Shown here in pieces: positions 21,501 to 31,500 of a DNA stretch of 64,000 nucleotides (positions within the stretch are counted from its first letter, which is position 1; every line of letters begins with the position of its first letter). Origin of the DNA: Fulvivirga marina (GTDB lineage Bacteria; Bacteroidota; Bacteroidia; Cytophagales; Cyclobacteriaceae). A program made the position numbers and the translations under genes. The notes beneath the pieces were generated by a model. That model had not been told where the DNA came from. It saw only the letters and a program-made list of their open reading frames with translations, and searched no databases. The stretch spans positions 153,961 to 217,960 of the forward strand of contig NZ_JAEUGD010000067.1 in NCBI RefSeq assembly GCF_016775155.1, in the 5' to 3' direction.

Positions 21501-23516
21501 TGAACCTGAGGTATAAATGCAATAAGCAAGATGGTCTGGTCTGATATCCAACCCTGGATTTTCTGTGCTCTCACTATTCAGAGTTTCCTTCAAGCTATTC
21601 AGGTTCACTAACTGAGATGGTGCTATGTCAATTGTAAATGCATCAGAATTAGTAATTACTGCCCTGGCTTCGGAATTATTTATGATTGCCTCCATCCTTC
21701 CCGGGTTAAGCTCAGGGTCAATAGGTGTATATCCTGCTCCGGCTTTTTGTATGGCTAGCAGAGGTACTATCATATCAATATCTCTTTCAAGACATACAGC
21801 AACTATATCATCAGCCTGTAATTCAAAATTACGTTTTAGAAAATGCGCCAAACGATTAGAACTTTCATTCAGCTCCCGGTAGGTTATCCCTTGATCCTCA
21901 CAAAAAACCGCCATAGCATCCGGTCGAAGGGCTGCCATTTCTTCAATCATTTTTACCACATTGGTGTCGGGCAGGGCTGTTTCTACTGGGTTGTTGGTAA
22001 AGAGGCGCCGCTTATCATCATCATTCAGGAGTTCCGCTTCGTCCATTGAAGTGCCGGAAAGTAGTTGGCTTATCAGATGTTTAAAATATCGTCCATACTG
22101 TTCTATGGTCTCCAGCCTAAAAAGAGTTTTATCGTACTCAAACTGAAAGCCCACATTGTTTTCCTGGTCCTGTATGTGCAATGAAAGATCGAACTTAGTG
22201 TCTATTTCATTTTCTATGTCAGGCTCCATAGCAATTCCATCAAGCCGTGCGACAGATTGCCTGTAGTTCTGATAGTTAAGCATTACATTGAACCACGTTC
22301 CCCGGTTCTCGGATCGCTGAAGACCGAGTTGATTAGCAAGGGACTCAAAATTCACATGCTGGTGTTCAAGAAAATCAAGAAACGAAAGATTTACCCGGGA
22401 TAAAAACCGGGGAAAGTCCAATTGTTCTTCTGATTCATAGCTGTATATGACTGGTAATGTTTTAACAAACATTCCTATCACTTCTTCCATCTCCTGGTGT
22501 TCTCTCCCTGATGTAGTAACTCCAACTACAATATCGTTGTCTCCGGTAAGTTTTCTCAAGAAGAGGTTGAATGCTGCAAGAAAAAAGGTAAACCTGGATA
22601 CCCTATGATCCTTACAATACAAAGTGATTGTATCGATCATCTCTTGATCGAATGTAAATGAATGAACTCCACCGTTTTTACCAGAGTGAGTCGGACTGAA
22701 ATCATAGGGAAGGTTCACTTGGGTACTGCGATTTGTAAACAACTCCAGCCAGAATTTTTCGTTCTTCAGGCTCATTTGTCTTACTACTTCGCTGTTTTCC
22801 CATTCACTGTAGTCAACAAAGCGATGCATGGAGGCAGGTATGCTATCCCCCATATAATGTTTCATGACGTGATCGATAATAATTTTTTCTGAAGTTCCAT
22901 CACTAATTATATGATGGGTATCGATCATTAAATAATATTCTTTATCCGAAAGCTCGATAACTCCCACTCTCAGCAGTGGGTGCCGATCGAGTTCAAATGG
23001 TCGCACAAAAGATTTTCGCAAACCTTCTACATCTTCCCTCGTCCCCTCAAATCTCTCTATGGCAAAATTGCCTTCAGTATGTATCTGCTGTACAGGATCT
23101 CCCTCCACCTCTACAAATGAAGTCCTAAGGATATCATGATCCGAAATTAGTTGTTTAAATGCAAGCTCCAGTTTAGCTACATCCAATGCTCCGTTAACGA
23201 AAAAGTACTTGGGCATGTTGAATGCGGTAGACTCGGGGCTTAACTCCTGAAGTACATAAAGCCCGCGTTGAGCATCAGATAAGGGGTAAAAGGGCTTCTT
23301 TTCCGCCTGTCGAATACCTTCTTGGCTATCTGAACCCTGAAGGGATTGGTAAAAATCAATGATGGCCGCTTTACGTTCTTTGATGGACTTAATAACAGCC
23401 GGATCTGGTTCAAATCCCTTGTCCACTACCAGCTTCAGCTCACCTTCCTGAAAGGATAACTCTATTTGGTGCTTATCTCTAAGGCTATTTATAAATTCAA
23501 GTATTTCGTTATTCAT
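15585..23516 (-). CDS. NRPS, docking-C-A-PCP-C-A-PCP-C
   Basis: The 2643 residues begin with a 60-residue segment resembling the TubC-type beta-hairpin docking domain. Then follow C1 70-510 (HHIISDG), A1 535-1000 (YTSGSTGEPKG), PCP1 1010-1075 (LGGDSI), C2 1130-1560 (YHHILIDGWC), A2 1590-2110 (FTSGSTGNPKG), PCP2 2125-2190 (LGGHSI) and a terminal C3 2205-2640 (HHIICDG). Pocket codes read by eye: A1 D-T-E-N-I-G-T-V-G-(K), unassigned, with an acidic residue that could favour a basic side chain; A2 D-L-Y-D-F-S-L-I-W-(K), close to Cys codes. C2 is not a heterocyclisation domain because it has an HHxxxDG motif. C2 resembles the C domains that follow E domains elsewhere in the cluster, although no E domain precedes it. 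No thioesterase is present. Confidence 0.95.
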   Translation of the reverse strand: MNNEILEFINSLRDKHQIELSFQEGELKLVVDKGFEPDPAVIKSIKERKAAIIDFYQSLQGSDSQEGIRQAEKKPFYPLSDAQRGLYVLQELSPESTAFNMPKYFFVNGALDVAKLELAFKQLISDHDILRTSFVEVEGDPVQQIHTEGNFAIERFEGTREDVEGLRKSFVRPFELDRHPLLRVGVIELSDKEYYLMIDTHHIISDGTSEKIIIDHVMKHYMGDSIPASMHRFVDYSEWENSEVVRQMSLKNEKFWLELFTNRSTQVNLPYDFSPTHSGKNGGVHSFTFDQEMIDTITLYCKDHRVSRFTFFLAAFNLFLRKLTGDNDIVVGVTTSGREHQEMEEVIGMFVKTLPVIYSYESEEQLDFPRFLSRVNLSFLDFLEHQHVNFESLANQLGLQRSENRGTWFNVMLNYQNYRQSVARLDGIAMEPDIENEIDTKFDLSLHIQDQENNVGFQFEYDKTLFRLETIEQYGRYFKHLISQLLSGTSMDEAELLNDDDKRRLFTNNPVETALPDTNVVKMIEEMAALRPDAMAVFCEDQGITYRELNESSNRLAHFLKRNFELQADDIVAVCLERDIDMIVPLLAIQKAGAGYTPIDPELNPGRMEAIINNSEARAVITNSDAFTIDIAPSQLVNLNSLKETLNSESTENPGLDIRPDHLAYCIYTSGSTGEPKGILIEHRSLLDFALSTRDSFEITSADSAIQQASLAFDTSVEEIFPTLISGASLRIMPDKGKDIFALIKAIKEQKATILNTSPLILNELNEYAEDLSSVRFIIVGGDALVDSHISNIVKFCDVYQTYGPSEVTVGITCGKVGKKVDASNIGKPITNRKVYIFDSQMHLCPEMVPGELCVAGIGLAREYLNDPDTTNVKFIENPEMPGERIYRTGDLAKWLPDGNIRFLGRIDNQIKIRGIRVELGEIETRMLQYEGVKEAYVILYKKGSLQFLTAYYTADTSIDENKLRNYLKTHLPDYMIPTAMVFLETFPLNTSGKVDRKKLPAPDVNEANHYEPPISSAEKLLADIWKEALHIEKIGAKDNFFSLGGDSIKSIRIVALLRKQGFHFKVRDIFKWQTIREFASVLEEKIAITTLVDKPAAYGDDNIKLSLEQILKREGLENLNTQALAKISELQEQYEIEDIYPLSPMQEGMLFHSLLIESSSNYFSQVKFSVEGDINVEKTALAFSKVVARHTALRTLFVHEGLNKPVQVVVKHKEADFAFLDWSQDIQQKDIVAKFESFLEDDESRGFDLSSDSLMRLTMIKCTDTKYQLVWSYHHILIDGWCMAMIVKEFKAFYHAAIHGEMLELQRATPYRVFIDWLEAFNREEASVYWQNYLKGYENTAGLPQKAGAVHGKQHYKEYHVRINHDHMARIQELSSLTGVSVNTIIQTAWGIVLAKYTNSSDAVFGSVVAGRPAEIEDVEHIMGVFINTIPVRVRYEAEDTINTLLLKNQQKALEGMDHLHLPLSDIQNLSELKSGLFNHVMAFQNLPVEQGDTQEESFSITNVKSIGRTSFDFWMIITPDDGLDICLNYDAGVFDDDTISSVGSHLEIVLNNFVYNPDKRLSEIEILTKNEREQILYQFNDTSLPYSNKKLMHELFEEQVCNTPDHTAIIINGQSYSYKWLNERSNQMANYLRGLGVEAEDAVTVVMKRDIELVIALLAILKSGGKYIPVEPYLPWNRKATIINTVSSRILITDQQEFRERYLDDQEIACLETILENPDAKQGFQGTQLNQGKENEIDFTHYATENLVGTTTSDHLAYVIFTSGSTGNPKGVAVKHHPAVNLIEWVNNTYNINQNDVIFMVSSVSFDLSVYDLFGGLAKGATVRIANEEELASPEMLASIVVSEGVTFWDSAPAMLQQLIPFFEAMPKEHLQKSKLRLSFSSGDWIPLSMPVKMKSLFSNYRFIGLGGATEATIWSNYFEVEKVLTEWSSIPYGKPIQNARYLVLDKDLNLCPIGVKGHLYIGGDCLATCYFNEPELSASRFIDSPFYEGEKLYHTGDMARWYPDGNLEFMGREDSQVKIRGYRVELGEIERRLQQHPDISQVIVHANARSKYDKYICAYYVSENNIDQANLNEFLLQELPAYMLPSFYFRLDEIPVTENGKVNRKKLPTAQDALSKDASEQGVLTETEKALRKIFSKLLQHKEQNISIQDDFFVLGGHSIMAVYLMGEIQNVFGVKLNLRSIFDHSVLQSLALLIEGKKGEDSDKIPHCGIREFYPVSSAQQRLFFHSLMNFDSTLFNIPMAYEIEGDIDAVKVEKALTELTRLHDGLRTNFELDDDGVVQQYIGQDPRISLEVNNLSSGYNLFEAFHAFVKPFDLEQGVLLRFNLMLGQEKSFLLIDIHHIICDGVALNTLMTDFMKLYQGLSVAAPSVRYVDYAQWQKDRKEQLQQQRAFWLEKLDGNIPQLRFPANNSITVDSDNSAMIFDRVLDKNQYSNMKAFCAKAEVSEFMYLLSVYFLLLHKVSGERTIIIETDALGRSKQELFKVVGTFINVLPLKVNIDPETSFSSFVETIKTNVLDSFDNQDYQYDDLLGELNEKNEIEGGRLTNTQFTFINYYTEESKVGELSFKPLKLSQDTVSDYAFKIEAQPSQDVLELFFIGQPQLFENEVLEALADQYLKLVNETLRDSTMPISEINTEATVA

Positions 23517-23555
23517 TGGATTGTTTTCGTTTTACTGCGCGGGGTATTCAATTCA

Positions 23556-24491
23556 TTAATATCCTCTATTCAACCCCATACGGTACAGAAGGAACATGGT
23601 AAGCGCATAAGATCCTAAAAAAGGAATAAGCAGTGTATACCTATTAACAGGCACTATAAGTTCTCTATAAAGTTTACGTGTAAAATAATTTCCCAGGTCA
23701 CCCAACTTGTGCCATGGGCTGCCCCAGCAGTAAGCCAATGTCAGGCCGGCATTCATATCTACCGGTACTACAGCATGAAACCACTGCGGAGGGATATAAA
23801 GAGCATCACCTTCCCTCACTTCCACTATATAGGAATTAAACTTTAAATATGAATCAAGCTTTTTCCCTTCCAGTTGCCTTTCATTCTCAAGAAAGTCAAT
23901 AGTCCTCTCCGGATCTGGAAGATCACTGGACAATAGCATGACCTTCTTGGATCCTACAACTTGTGTCATAAGAGTCTCGTCCGCCTTGTGGTAGTGCCAT
24001 GCTGTTGATGCTCCTCGATACAGAAAAAACCTTTTCTCTGAATAGTTTCTGGGCTTAGGTGGATTTGGTAAAAATGTAAAGCCAGCAATATCAGCATTCA
24101 AGGGCTGATAATAACTATTGGGATGTATTTCTTCAGCCGGAATACTAAGAATAGAAGTTCCCTGACTAAAGATCTCATCTATGGCTTCATGAAAACTTTT
24201 TTTCTCTCTGCCTGAGTTCTGTCTTTCACTGTCATTGAAATTTCTATGATTGGAAACGTAAAGGTCAAAGTTCTTTATAGCAGATTTCCAAAAGTCTGTT
24301 TTTCCCCATTTTTCCGAAGCCGGCCAATGTTTACAAGCCCCCCGAATAACGCACGGATTGTTTTTGTTCACCCATTGCTCGTAAAAAATTTTCTGGTTAA
24401 GGTCTGCTGCATTGACTTCTGTAACTTCCCCGGCGTTCTCTAATCCAGGAATCACTGAAAAGAGTTCTTTTTCTAGGTCTGTGGAAAGCAT
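23556..24491 (-). CDS. cupin_8/JmjC-like putative iron oxygenase, copy 2
   Basis: This 311-residue protein has the N-terminal pattern of the JmjC-like cupin_8 family (NPCVIRGACKHWPASEKW). Its cupin motif 1 is WHYHKADE near residue 165, with HxH and Glu spaced as in metal cupins. Motif 2 is GDALYIPPQWFH near residue 227, supplying the third His. Relatives are Fe(II)/2-oxoglutarate hydroxylases acting on amino acid side chains. A hydrophobic C-terminal segment (about 279-304) could be a membrane anchor. It is a paralogue of the upstream gene 25507-24563; the two agree along their whole length. Between two NRPS genes, beta-hydroxylation of a peptidyl-carrier substrate is a reasonable inference. 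A non-catalytic role is not excluded, since I cannot identify the 2-oxoglutarate ligand. Confidence 0.8.
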   Translation of the reverse strand: MLSTDLEKELFSVIPGLENAGEVTEVNAADLNQKIFYEQWVNKNNPCVIRGACKHWPASEKWGKTDFWKSAIKNFDLYVSNHRNFNDSERQNSGREKKSFHEAIDEIFSQGTSILSIPAEEIHPNSYYQPLNADIAGFTFLPNPPKPRNYSEKRFFLYRGASTAWHYHKADETLMTQVVGSKKVMLLSSDLPDPERTIDFLENERQLEGKKLDSYLKFNSYIVEVREGDALYIPPQWFHAVVPVDMNAGLTLAYCWGSPWHKLGDLGNYFTRKLYRELIVPVNRYTLLIPFLGSYALTMFLLYRMGLNRGY

Positions 24492-24562
24492 AGCTCGGAT
24501 ATTTGTTAGTTATAAACTTGTGTGTATTTAAATTAGATTTATCGGGACAACTGTCTGAGTAT

Positions 24563-25507
24563 TCAGGATGACTTAAAAAGCTTGTGTAAATAATATGCCG
24601 AAACTGAATAACAGAAAATAAGTGGCATTAAAAACGTATAAAGTCCTACCGGCCATATTACCTGCTTATACATTCTACGAACCAGATAATTCGATACCTC
24701 TCCATATTTTCTGAGATGGTTTGCCCAACAGTAAGCAATCGTAACTCCAACATCACTTTGTGTCGGAACAACTGCATGAAACCAGTTAATAGGTATATAT
24801 AGTGCATCACCCTCCTTTACACTAACCACAAATGATTCAAATTTAAGGTTAGGGTCCAGTTTTTCGCCATAAGTATATCTCTCATCATTGAGAAAGTTGG
24901 TGACATAATCCGCTTTTGGCAAATCGGCAGAAATCAGAGCCACGTCTTTGTCGCCATTTACCTGACACATCAACGTTTCGTCACAATCATGATAGTGCCA
25001 TCCGGTAGAAGCATTTTTATAGAGGAAAAAGCGACATGCAGGAAACCCACGGGGTTTCTCCGGATCCGGCAAAAACTTAAAGCCTTTCATATCATCCAAT
25101 AATTTCGGATAAGCCGAATTTTCTGAGATCACCTCTGAGGGAATACTCCACACATGATCATCAGACGAGGTAAAAAGCATCTCCATGGCTTCCCGGAAGG
25201 GCACACGTTTGGTGTGCTCTACTTGCCGCTCTCGTTTGTTGTAGTTACGGTTTGGGTTAATATCAATATGATAATCAGAAGAAGTCACCGATTGCCAATA
25301 TTCTTTACTCTTCCATTTGTCAACGGCCGGCCAGTGCTTAACGGCTCCTCTGATAATACATGGGCGGTTCTTATCTACCCAGTTTCTTTTAAATTCTTCA
25401 GGACTAAGGCTCTCCGCATCAAATTCTGTCAATGTCGCTGCATTTTCAATTCCAGGAATGGCTCCGAAAATGTCCCTTTTTACTTTATTCAAATACATAT
25501 TACTCAT
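24563..25507 (-). CDS. cupin_8/JmjC-like putative iron oxygenase, copy 1
   Basis: The 314-residue protein shows RPCIIRGAVKHWPAVDKW near residues 45-62, cupin motif 1 WHYHDCDE near 169 and motif 2 GDALYIPINWFH near 232. The His-x-His, Glu and distal His can form a metal site. A C-terminal hydrophobic stretch (about 283-308) resembles a membrane anchor. The start codon comes one base after the stop of the 4038-residue PKS-NRPS, so the two are probably translationally coupled. This tight link ties its job to the assembly line. Hydroxylation of a residue is the likely function by family, but the substrate is unknown. Two near-parallel copies suggest two hydroxylation targets or a heteromeric pair. 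Confidence 0.82.
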   Translation of the reverse strand: MSNMYLNKVKRDIFGAIPGIENAATLTEFDAESLSPEEFKRNWVDKNRPCIIRGAVKHWPAVDKWKSKEYWQSVTSSDYHIDINPNRNYNKRERQVEHTKRVPFREAMEMLFTSSDDHVWSIPSEVISENSAYPKLLDDMKGFKFLPDPEKPRGFPACRFFLYKNASTGWHYHDCDETLMCQVNGDKDVALISADLPKADYVTNFLNDERYTYGEKLDPNLKFESFVVSVKEGDALYIPINWFHAVVPTQSDVGVTIAYCWANHLRKYGEVSNYLVRRMYKQVIWPVGLYTFLMPLIFCYSVSAYYLHKLFKSS

Positions 25508-25508
25508 T

Positions 25509-28500
25509 TTATATGCTTATTACTTCTTTCGTTTCTGAATCGGCAACCTTTTGAAATGCACTTAGATATGATCTCAAATTCCGAACTGTGAGTCCTTTGA
25601 AAAGATATTTTAATGGAATCTCAACACCGAATTCCCGTTTAAGAGAACTTCGTAACGTCATCAGTTTAATCGAATGGCCTCCAAGCTCAAAGAAATCCAT
25701 AGTAACACTGATGTTCTCTTTGGGCAGCTCTAACAGTGATGACCATAGGACCACTAGCTTCTCTTCTATTTCATCTTCAGGAGCCACATAATCCTTTGTC
25801 AATATGGTGAATTCAGGCAGTTCTCTCTTGTTTAGCTTACCGTTGCGGGTCAAAGGCAGAGCTTCCATATGCACATAAAATTCAGGAATCATGTAATCAG
25901 GCAAGAACCCTTTTAGATGACTTTTCAAAAGGGTAGTTTCATGGGCCTGATCTGAAACATAGTAAGCTACAAGATACTGTTCCTTACCACGCTGACGCAG
26001 AAGCACTACGGATTCCCGGATGCTTTCGTAGTTATCCAGGACGTTGGATATCTCTCCAAGTTCAATGCGGTAACCGCGCAATTTCACCTGATCATCAATA
26101 CGTCCCAGGTATTCCAAATTTCCACTCGGCATCCAGCGAGCCAAATCACCTGTCCTATATAATTTGCCGGGTCTTCCAAAACGGTTCTCCACAAATTTCT
26201 CCGTATTGAGTTGTGGCCTGTTTAAATACCCCTCGGCAACCTGTACTCCTCCTATACACAACTCTCCTATACTTCCCTGAGGCAACAGCCTGCCATAAAC
26301 ATCAACAATATAAATATCAGTATTGGCCACGGGCTTACCAATGCTTACCACCTTACCTTCATAATCTCTAAGATTTAGAGCTGTCACATCAATTGCCGCC
26401 TCTGTAGGACCATAATAATTCCGTAGATTAATATGAGGAAACAAGGCCTTAAACTGGTTTACTGTACTTGACTTTAAAGCTTCTCCGCTACAGATAACAT
26501 CCTGAAGAGTAGTGAAATGTTTAGCTTGTTCTTCCTTGATGCCTGATAGGAATACTGACAGCATTGAAGGAACAAAATGTATCACACTCACATGGTTCTT
26601 CTTTATTAACTCATATAGATATTCCTGATCCTTATGCCCCTGAGGTCGGGCGATAGTCATGGTGCTACCAGTAATTAGTGGCAAGAGCAATTCCCAGACT
26701 GAAACATCAAATACAACAGGTGTTTTTTGTATAAACACACTGCCCTTTTGAATATTCAGGTCATCCTGCATCCATAACAATCTATTCATTATACCTCGGT
26801 GGGTATTCATTACACCTTTCGGTTTACCTGTAGATCCTGAAGTATAGATGATATAAGCCACCGAATCTGCATCAACATCAAATCCCGGATTTTTATCACT
26901 CTCCGAATCAAGGTTATTCCTGTCAGGGTCAATAACAGTAAGGTTGCCGAATTTCGCAAAACGTTCATTGTTCGTTTTAGATACTAGTGCTACCGATGCA
27001 TCAATCTCTTGCAATATGACATTGATCCTTGAGTCCGGGAACGTTTCATCGAGAGGAACATACACTGCGCCGGACTTTAAAATGGCCAGAATGGAAACGA
27101 TCAAATCAAAAGAGCGGTCTACACAAACAGGAACCTTTGCTCCCTTTCCTCCTGCAGCAAGCAACACGTTGGCAAGTAGGTTTGCCTGTTCATTTAATGC
27201 TCTATAAGTAAGTTCCTCTCCTTCAAAACGCAGGGCAACAGCGTTAGGCGTATGAGCAGCATGTTCTTCAAAACGTGCTATTACCGACTTATCAAGGTCA
27301 TACTCAACTTCAAAGCCTCTTGATAATTCAAGCACATGCTGCAGCTCAATTTCATCCAATAGGTTAACCTCACTTATTTTTTGAGACGGACGATCAATTG
27401 ATAGCATTAAAACTCTCAAAAAATGATCTCTAAGTGTTTCAAGGCTTTCATTAGTGAATTTTGACGTATCATAAGTAAACTTAAACTCAAGCGCATCAGC
27501 AGGAAGCACTGTTAGTGCAAAATCATAATTCGTTTCCTCATAAACTGCAGGATCCTTCAATTCAAAACCTGTTTGATCATCGGAATGCACGCTGGTTTGG
27601 AAAGGATAGTTTTCAAACACAACCAAATGATCTAATTGAAAGCCATTGCCGACCCGGGTTTGTATTTCGGCTAATTGCACATAGTGATGATCCGTAGACT
27701 GAATAAAAAATTGCTGATTTCTACGTATTACATCTGAAAATGTATCGCTTTCGTCATAAGAGACACGCACAGGAATGGTATTAATGAAAAGACCTACCAT
27801 TTGCTCTACTCCCGGTACTTCTGAAGGTCTTCCTGATACTACCGCCCCAAATGCCAAGTCATTTGTATTTTGAAGCAGGCCTAGGCTTATTCCCCATAAA
27901 GTTTGAATAAAGTTACTTTCGGTAACTCCGGTCTGACCACACACTTGCCTCAATTGAGCCGTTTTTTCCTCATCAAGAGTAAAATGGATATTTTGTTTTG
28001 GATGATGTCCTACCTGTTCGTTGTCCGAATCTTCTATTTTTCCTGGTATTTCTGTATTTGACTCTAATCCACTAAGGTATTCTGACCAGAAGTTCAGCGA
28101 TTTTGCAGTATCCCTGTCACCCAACCACTGTAGATAGGAGTCATATGCAGGTGCCGCAGGAAGATTAAGCTCATATTTATGGATCGAAGCCTTGTAGATA
28201 TCCAGAAACTCATTTACAATAAGTCCCATGCACCATCCATCCATAATTATATGGTGATGACTCCAAAGTATTTGGTACTCGCTTTCCCCGGTATGAAATA
28301 CGCTAATACGGAAAAGGGCACCTTGATCTAGTCTAAATTTATTATTAGCGTCTTTTTTTCTATACTCTTCTAATAAAACAGTTTTGTCCCCTGTTGCACA
28401 AATATCTCTCAGGTCATAATAAGTTACAGGGAGTTCACCTTTTGCCAATACCACCTGAACAGGGTCTGAAACCATATCTTCTAAAAAGATACTGCGAAGT

Positions 28501-31500
28501 ACCGGGTGCCTTTTCATGATTAGCTCAAAGCTCTCTTCCAGAATAGCCATATCCAATGCTCCATGAATTCGGCAAGTAGTCTGTTGAAAGTAACTGTTTA
28601 CATCTGGCTCCATTACCCAATGAAAGTGTATTCCTTTTTGTAAAGGAGTCAAAGGGTACACATCTTCCGGTTCAAAATCCGCCTCGAGCTTTCTTAGTGT
28701 TTCCTGATCAAGTTTATTATATACGAGGTCCGAAGGACTTAATGTCCTGTCTTTTCTTTCCGTACAATATGCAGAAATAGACTCGAGCCAATTGCTGAAC
28801 GATCTAAGAAAATGTATAGCAGTATCCTCACCCAAAGAGGTGGAATCTGAAATCAAAGTAAATTCAAGGCAACCATCAACTACTATGGCAGAAATATCAA
28901 GGTCATAAAATCGTCTCGAATGAGCATCTGTATCAAAAGAATCTGTTTGAGGCAATATGCGAAAATGATTGGTCTGGTTAACTGTATCAAACTGTCCGAG
29001 ATAATTAAAACTTACGCTACTAACACTGGCCTGCTTAAGAGACCCTTCAATATATCTACCTAAAAGATAGTCTATACCCTCATTGGGTACTGCACGAAGA
29101 GATTCCTTGGTTCTTTGAATACTTTCAGCAAGGTTTTCTTCTTTTCCTTCCAGAATGACGGGGTAAAAGGTGGTAAACCAGCCTATGGTATCCTGTACAT
29201 TGCAGTCTATTACCGGGCTTCTTCCATGATTTTCAAGGTCAACCGTTAGAGAGTCCGTGTTAAAAACCTCCTGAAAGGCCAGCTTTAATGCAGTAAGTAA
29301 TAGATCATTTATTCTTGTATTAAAAGGTTTGTTGGCCTCGGTGAGTAGAATTTCAGTAGCTCTGACATCCATTTTTCTGGTCGTAGTCATCCTTGACCCA
29401 AACAGGTTTTTACCTGATGCAAAACCAAAATTTTGATTCGCCCCTTCATGGTCTTCCAAAAACTTCTTCCAGTAGCTTATACCATCACGGTACATACTTT
29501 TCCCCATATATTCCTGCAAACGGTGAACCCAAGCCTGAAAGGAAGCTGTTTTCGACGGCAGGTTAAGTTCCTCTCCTGCCTCGTACTGATGAATTAAGGT
29601 TTCCAGATCGTTAAATAATATTCTCCAGGATACGCCATCAACCAGCAAGTGATGTAATGTGAAAAACAGGTGACTTCCTGTAGTTAGCCGGAATAATACC
29701 GTACGGAACAACAACCCTTCACCAAATTGAAGGGAACTTTGAGTCTGCTGAATGATTTCCTGAATCTTCTTCTGGGGTTCATCCTCTGCTCTCAAATCAT
29801 ATTCCTGTATTTTAGGTGTATTGGCGTCGGAAGCAATATACTGTTTTGGCGGCTGACCTTCAGTATTGAACTGTACTTTCAGTATATCATGTCTTTTCAC
29901 TAGTACCCGAAACAATTCATCAAGCATCTCCGCTTTGGTGCCTTCGGGAAACTCGAGCATCACAGATTGATTAAAATGCTCTTTATTTGCGTATGCACTG
30001 GAAAAAAACCATGCTTGTATAGGACTCAAAGGTATTTCTCCTACTACATCATCTTGCTCTTCCTGAGCTTCACTGCGAGCAATATGTCTAGCCAACTCAG
30101 CTATTGTTTGGTATGTAAAAATATCTTTGATACCTACCTCATACCCTTGCTGCCTGAGTTTGGAACTAATTTGAATCGATTTGATGGAGTCTCCTCCTAT
30201 CATGAAAAAGTTATCTCTTATTCCAATTTTTTGTTTTTGCAATACTTCTTTCCAAACGGATACCAACAGCTGTTCTTCGGGAGTTACCGCTTCTTCGAAA
30301 GGAACCTGTTGTTCAATTTTATGGGTTTTCAACTCAGCCCTGTCTATTTTTCCATTGACAGTAATAGGTATATGCTCTAAACGAATATAATTATCTGGAA
30401 CCATATAGGCCGGGAGTTTTTCCTGAGCTGTATTATGCAAAGCTGAAGCCATATCCTGCTCACTATCTGACGTATAAAAAGCCGCCAAATTCTTATTAAC
30501 CACTTCAACCACGACCTGTTGTACACCCTCTTGCTGCTGCAAGATATTTTCGATCTCTTCCAGTTCGATACGGTACCCTCTCACTTTTACCTGAGTATCC
30601 TTTCGCCCTTTGAAAATAATATTTCCATCTGATAGCCTTATGGCAAGGTCTCCCGTACGGTACATCCTTTCACCGGGTTCAAATGGGTTCGGAACAAAGC
30701 TGGAAGCAGTAATTTCCTTTTTATTCAAGTACCCTCTCGATAACCCGGGTCCTGAAATGCACAACTCGCCAACAACTCCAGGGGGTTGCAACTGAAAGTC
30801 ATCAGAAAGTACATATAGTTTCATATTGCCTACCGGTTTACCAATTGGCACGATACGCGGAATATCACCTGTATACATGGAGGCACAAACACTAGCTTCA
30901 GTTGGTCCATATGAATTGTAATACCTTCCCCTCTTTGAAAACTCCACGGCCTCCTCATAAGGAGCCTCTTCTCCACCGGTAATTAGCGTTTTGAGACTCT
31001 GAATTTCAGAAAGATCAAGCATCTTAACATAGGCCGGCGGAAGCGAGGCAATAGTGACCTTGTGTTCCTTAAGGAAATTGGTAAAGCTGGCAACATCTTT
31101 CTTCTCAGCATCGCTCACCATATGAAGTGTAGCCCCACATAACAAGGTATTAAAGATGTCCCACATAGAAACGTCAAATGACTGATTGGCAAACTGCAAA
31201 CTTTGATCTGTTTCTTTAATTACACCATCTGCAATTTGTGAACATACTGTATTGATAATACTGCGATGTTCAATCATAACGCCTTTTGGCTGGCCGGTTG
31301 ACCCGGACGTATAAATAATATAGGCAAGGGTTGAAGATGAAAAAACCGGAGCATTAAAGTCCTTGGAAATTTCTGGTGCCTTAGCTCTGAATGTCTCAAG
31401 AACGTTATAGTCTATCAACAAGCTACATGCACTATCCTGTTTTATATATAAAATCCTCTCTTCAGGAAAATCAGGGTCTATGGGTATATATGTTGCTCCC

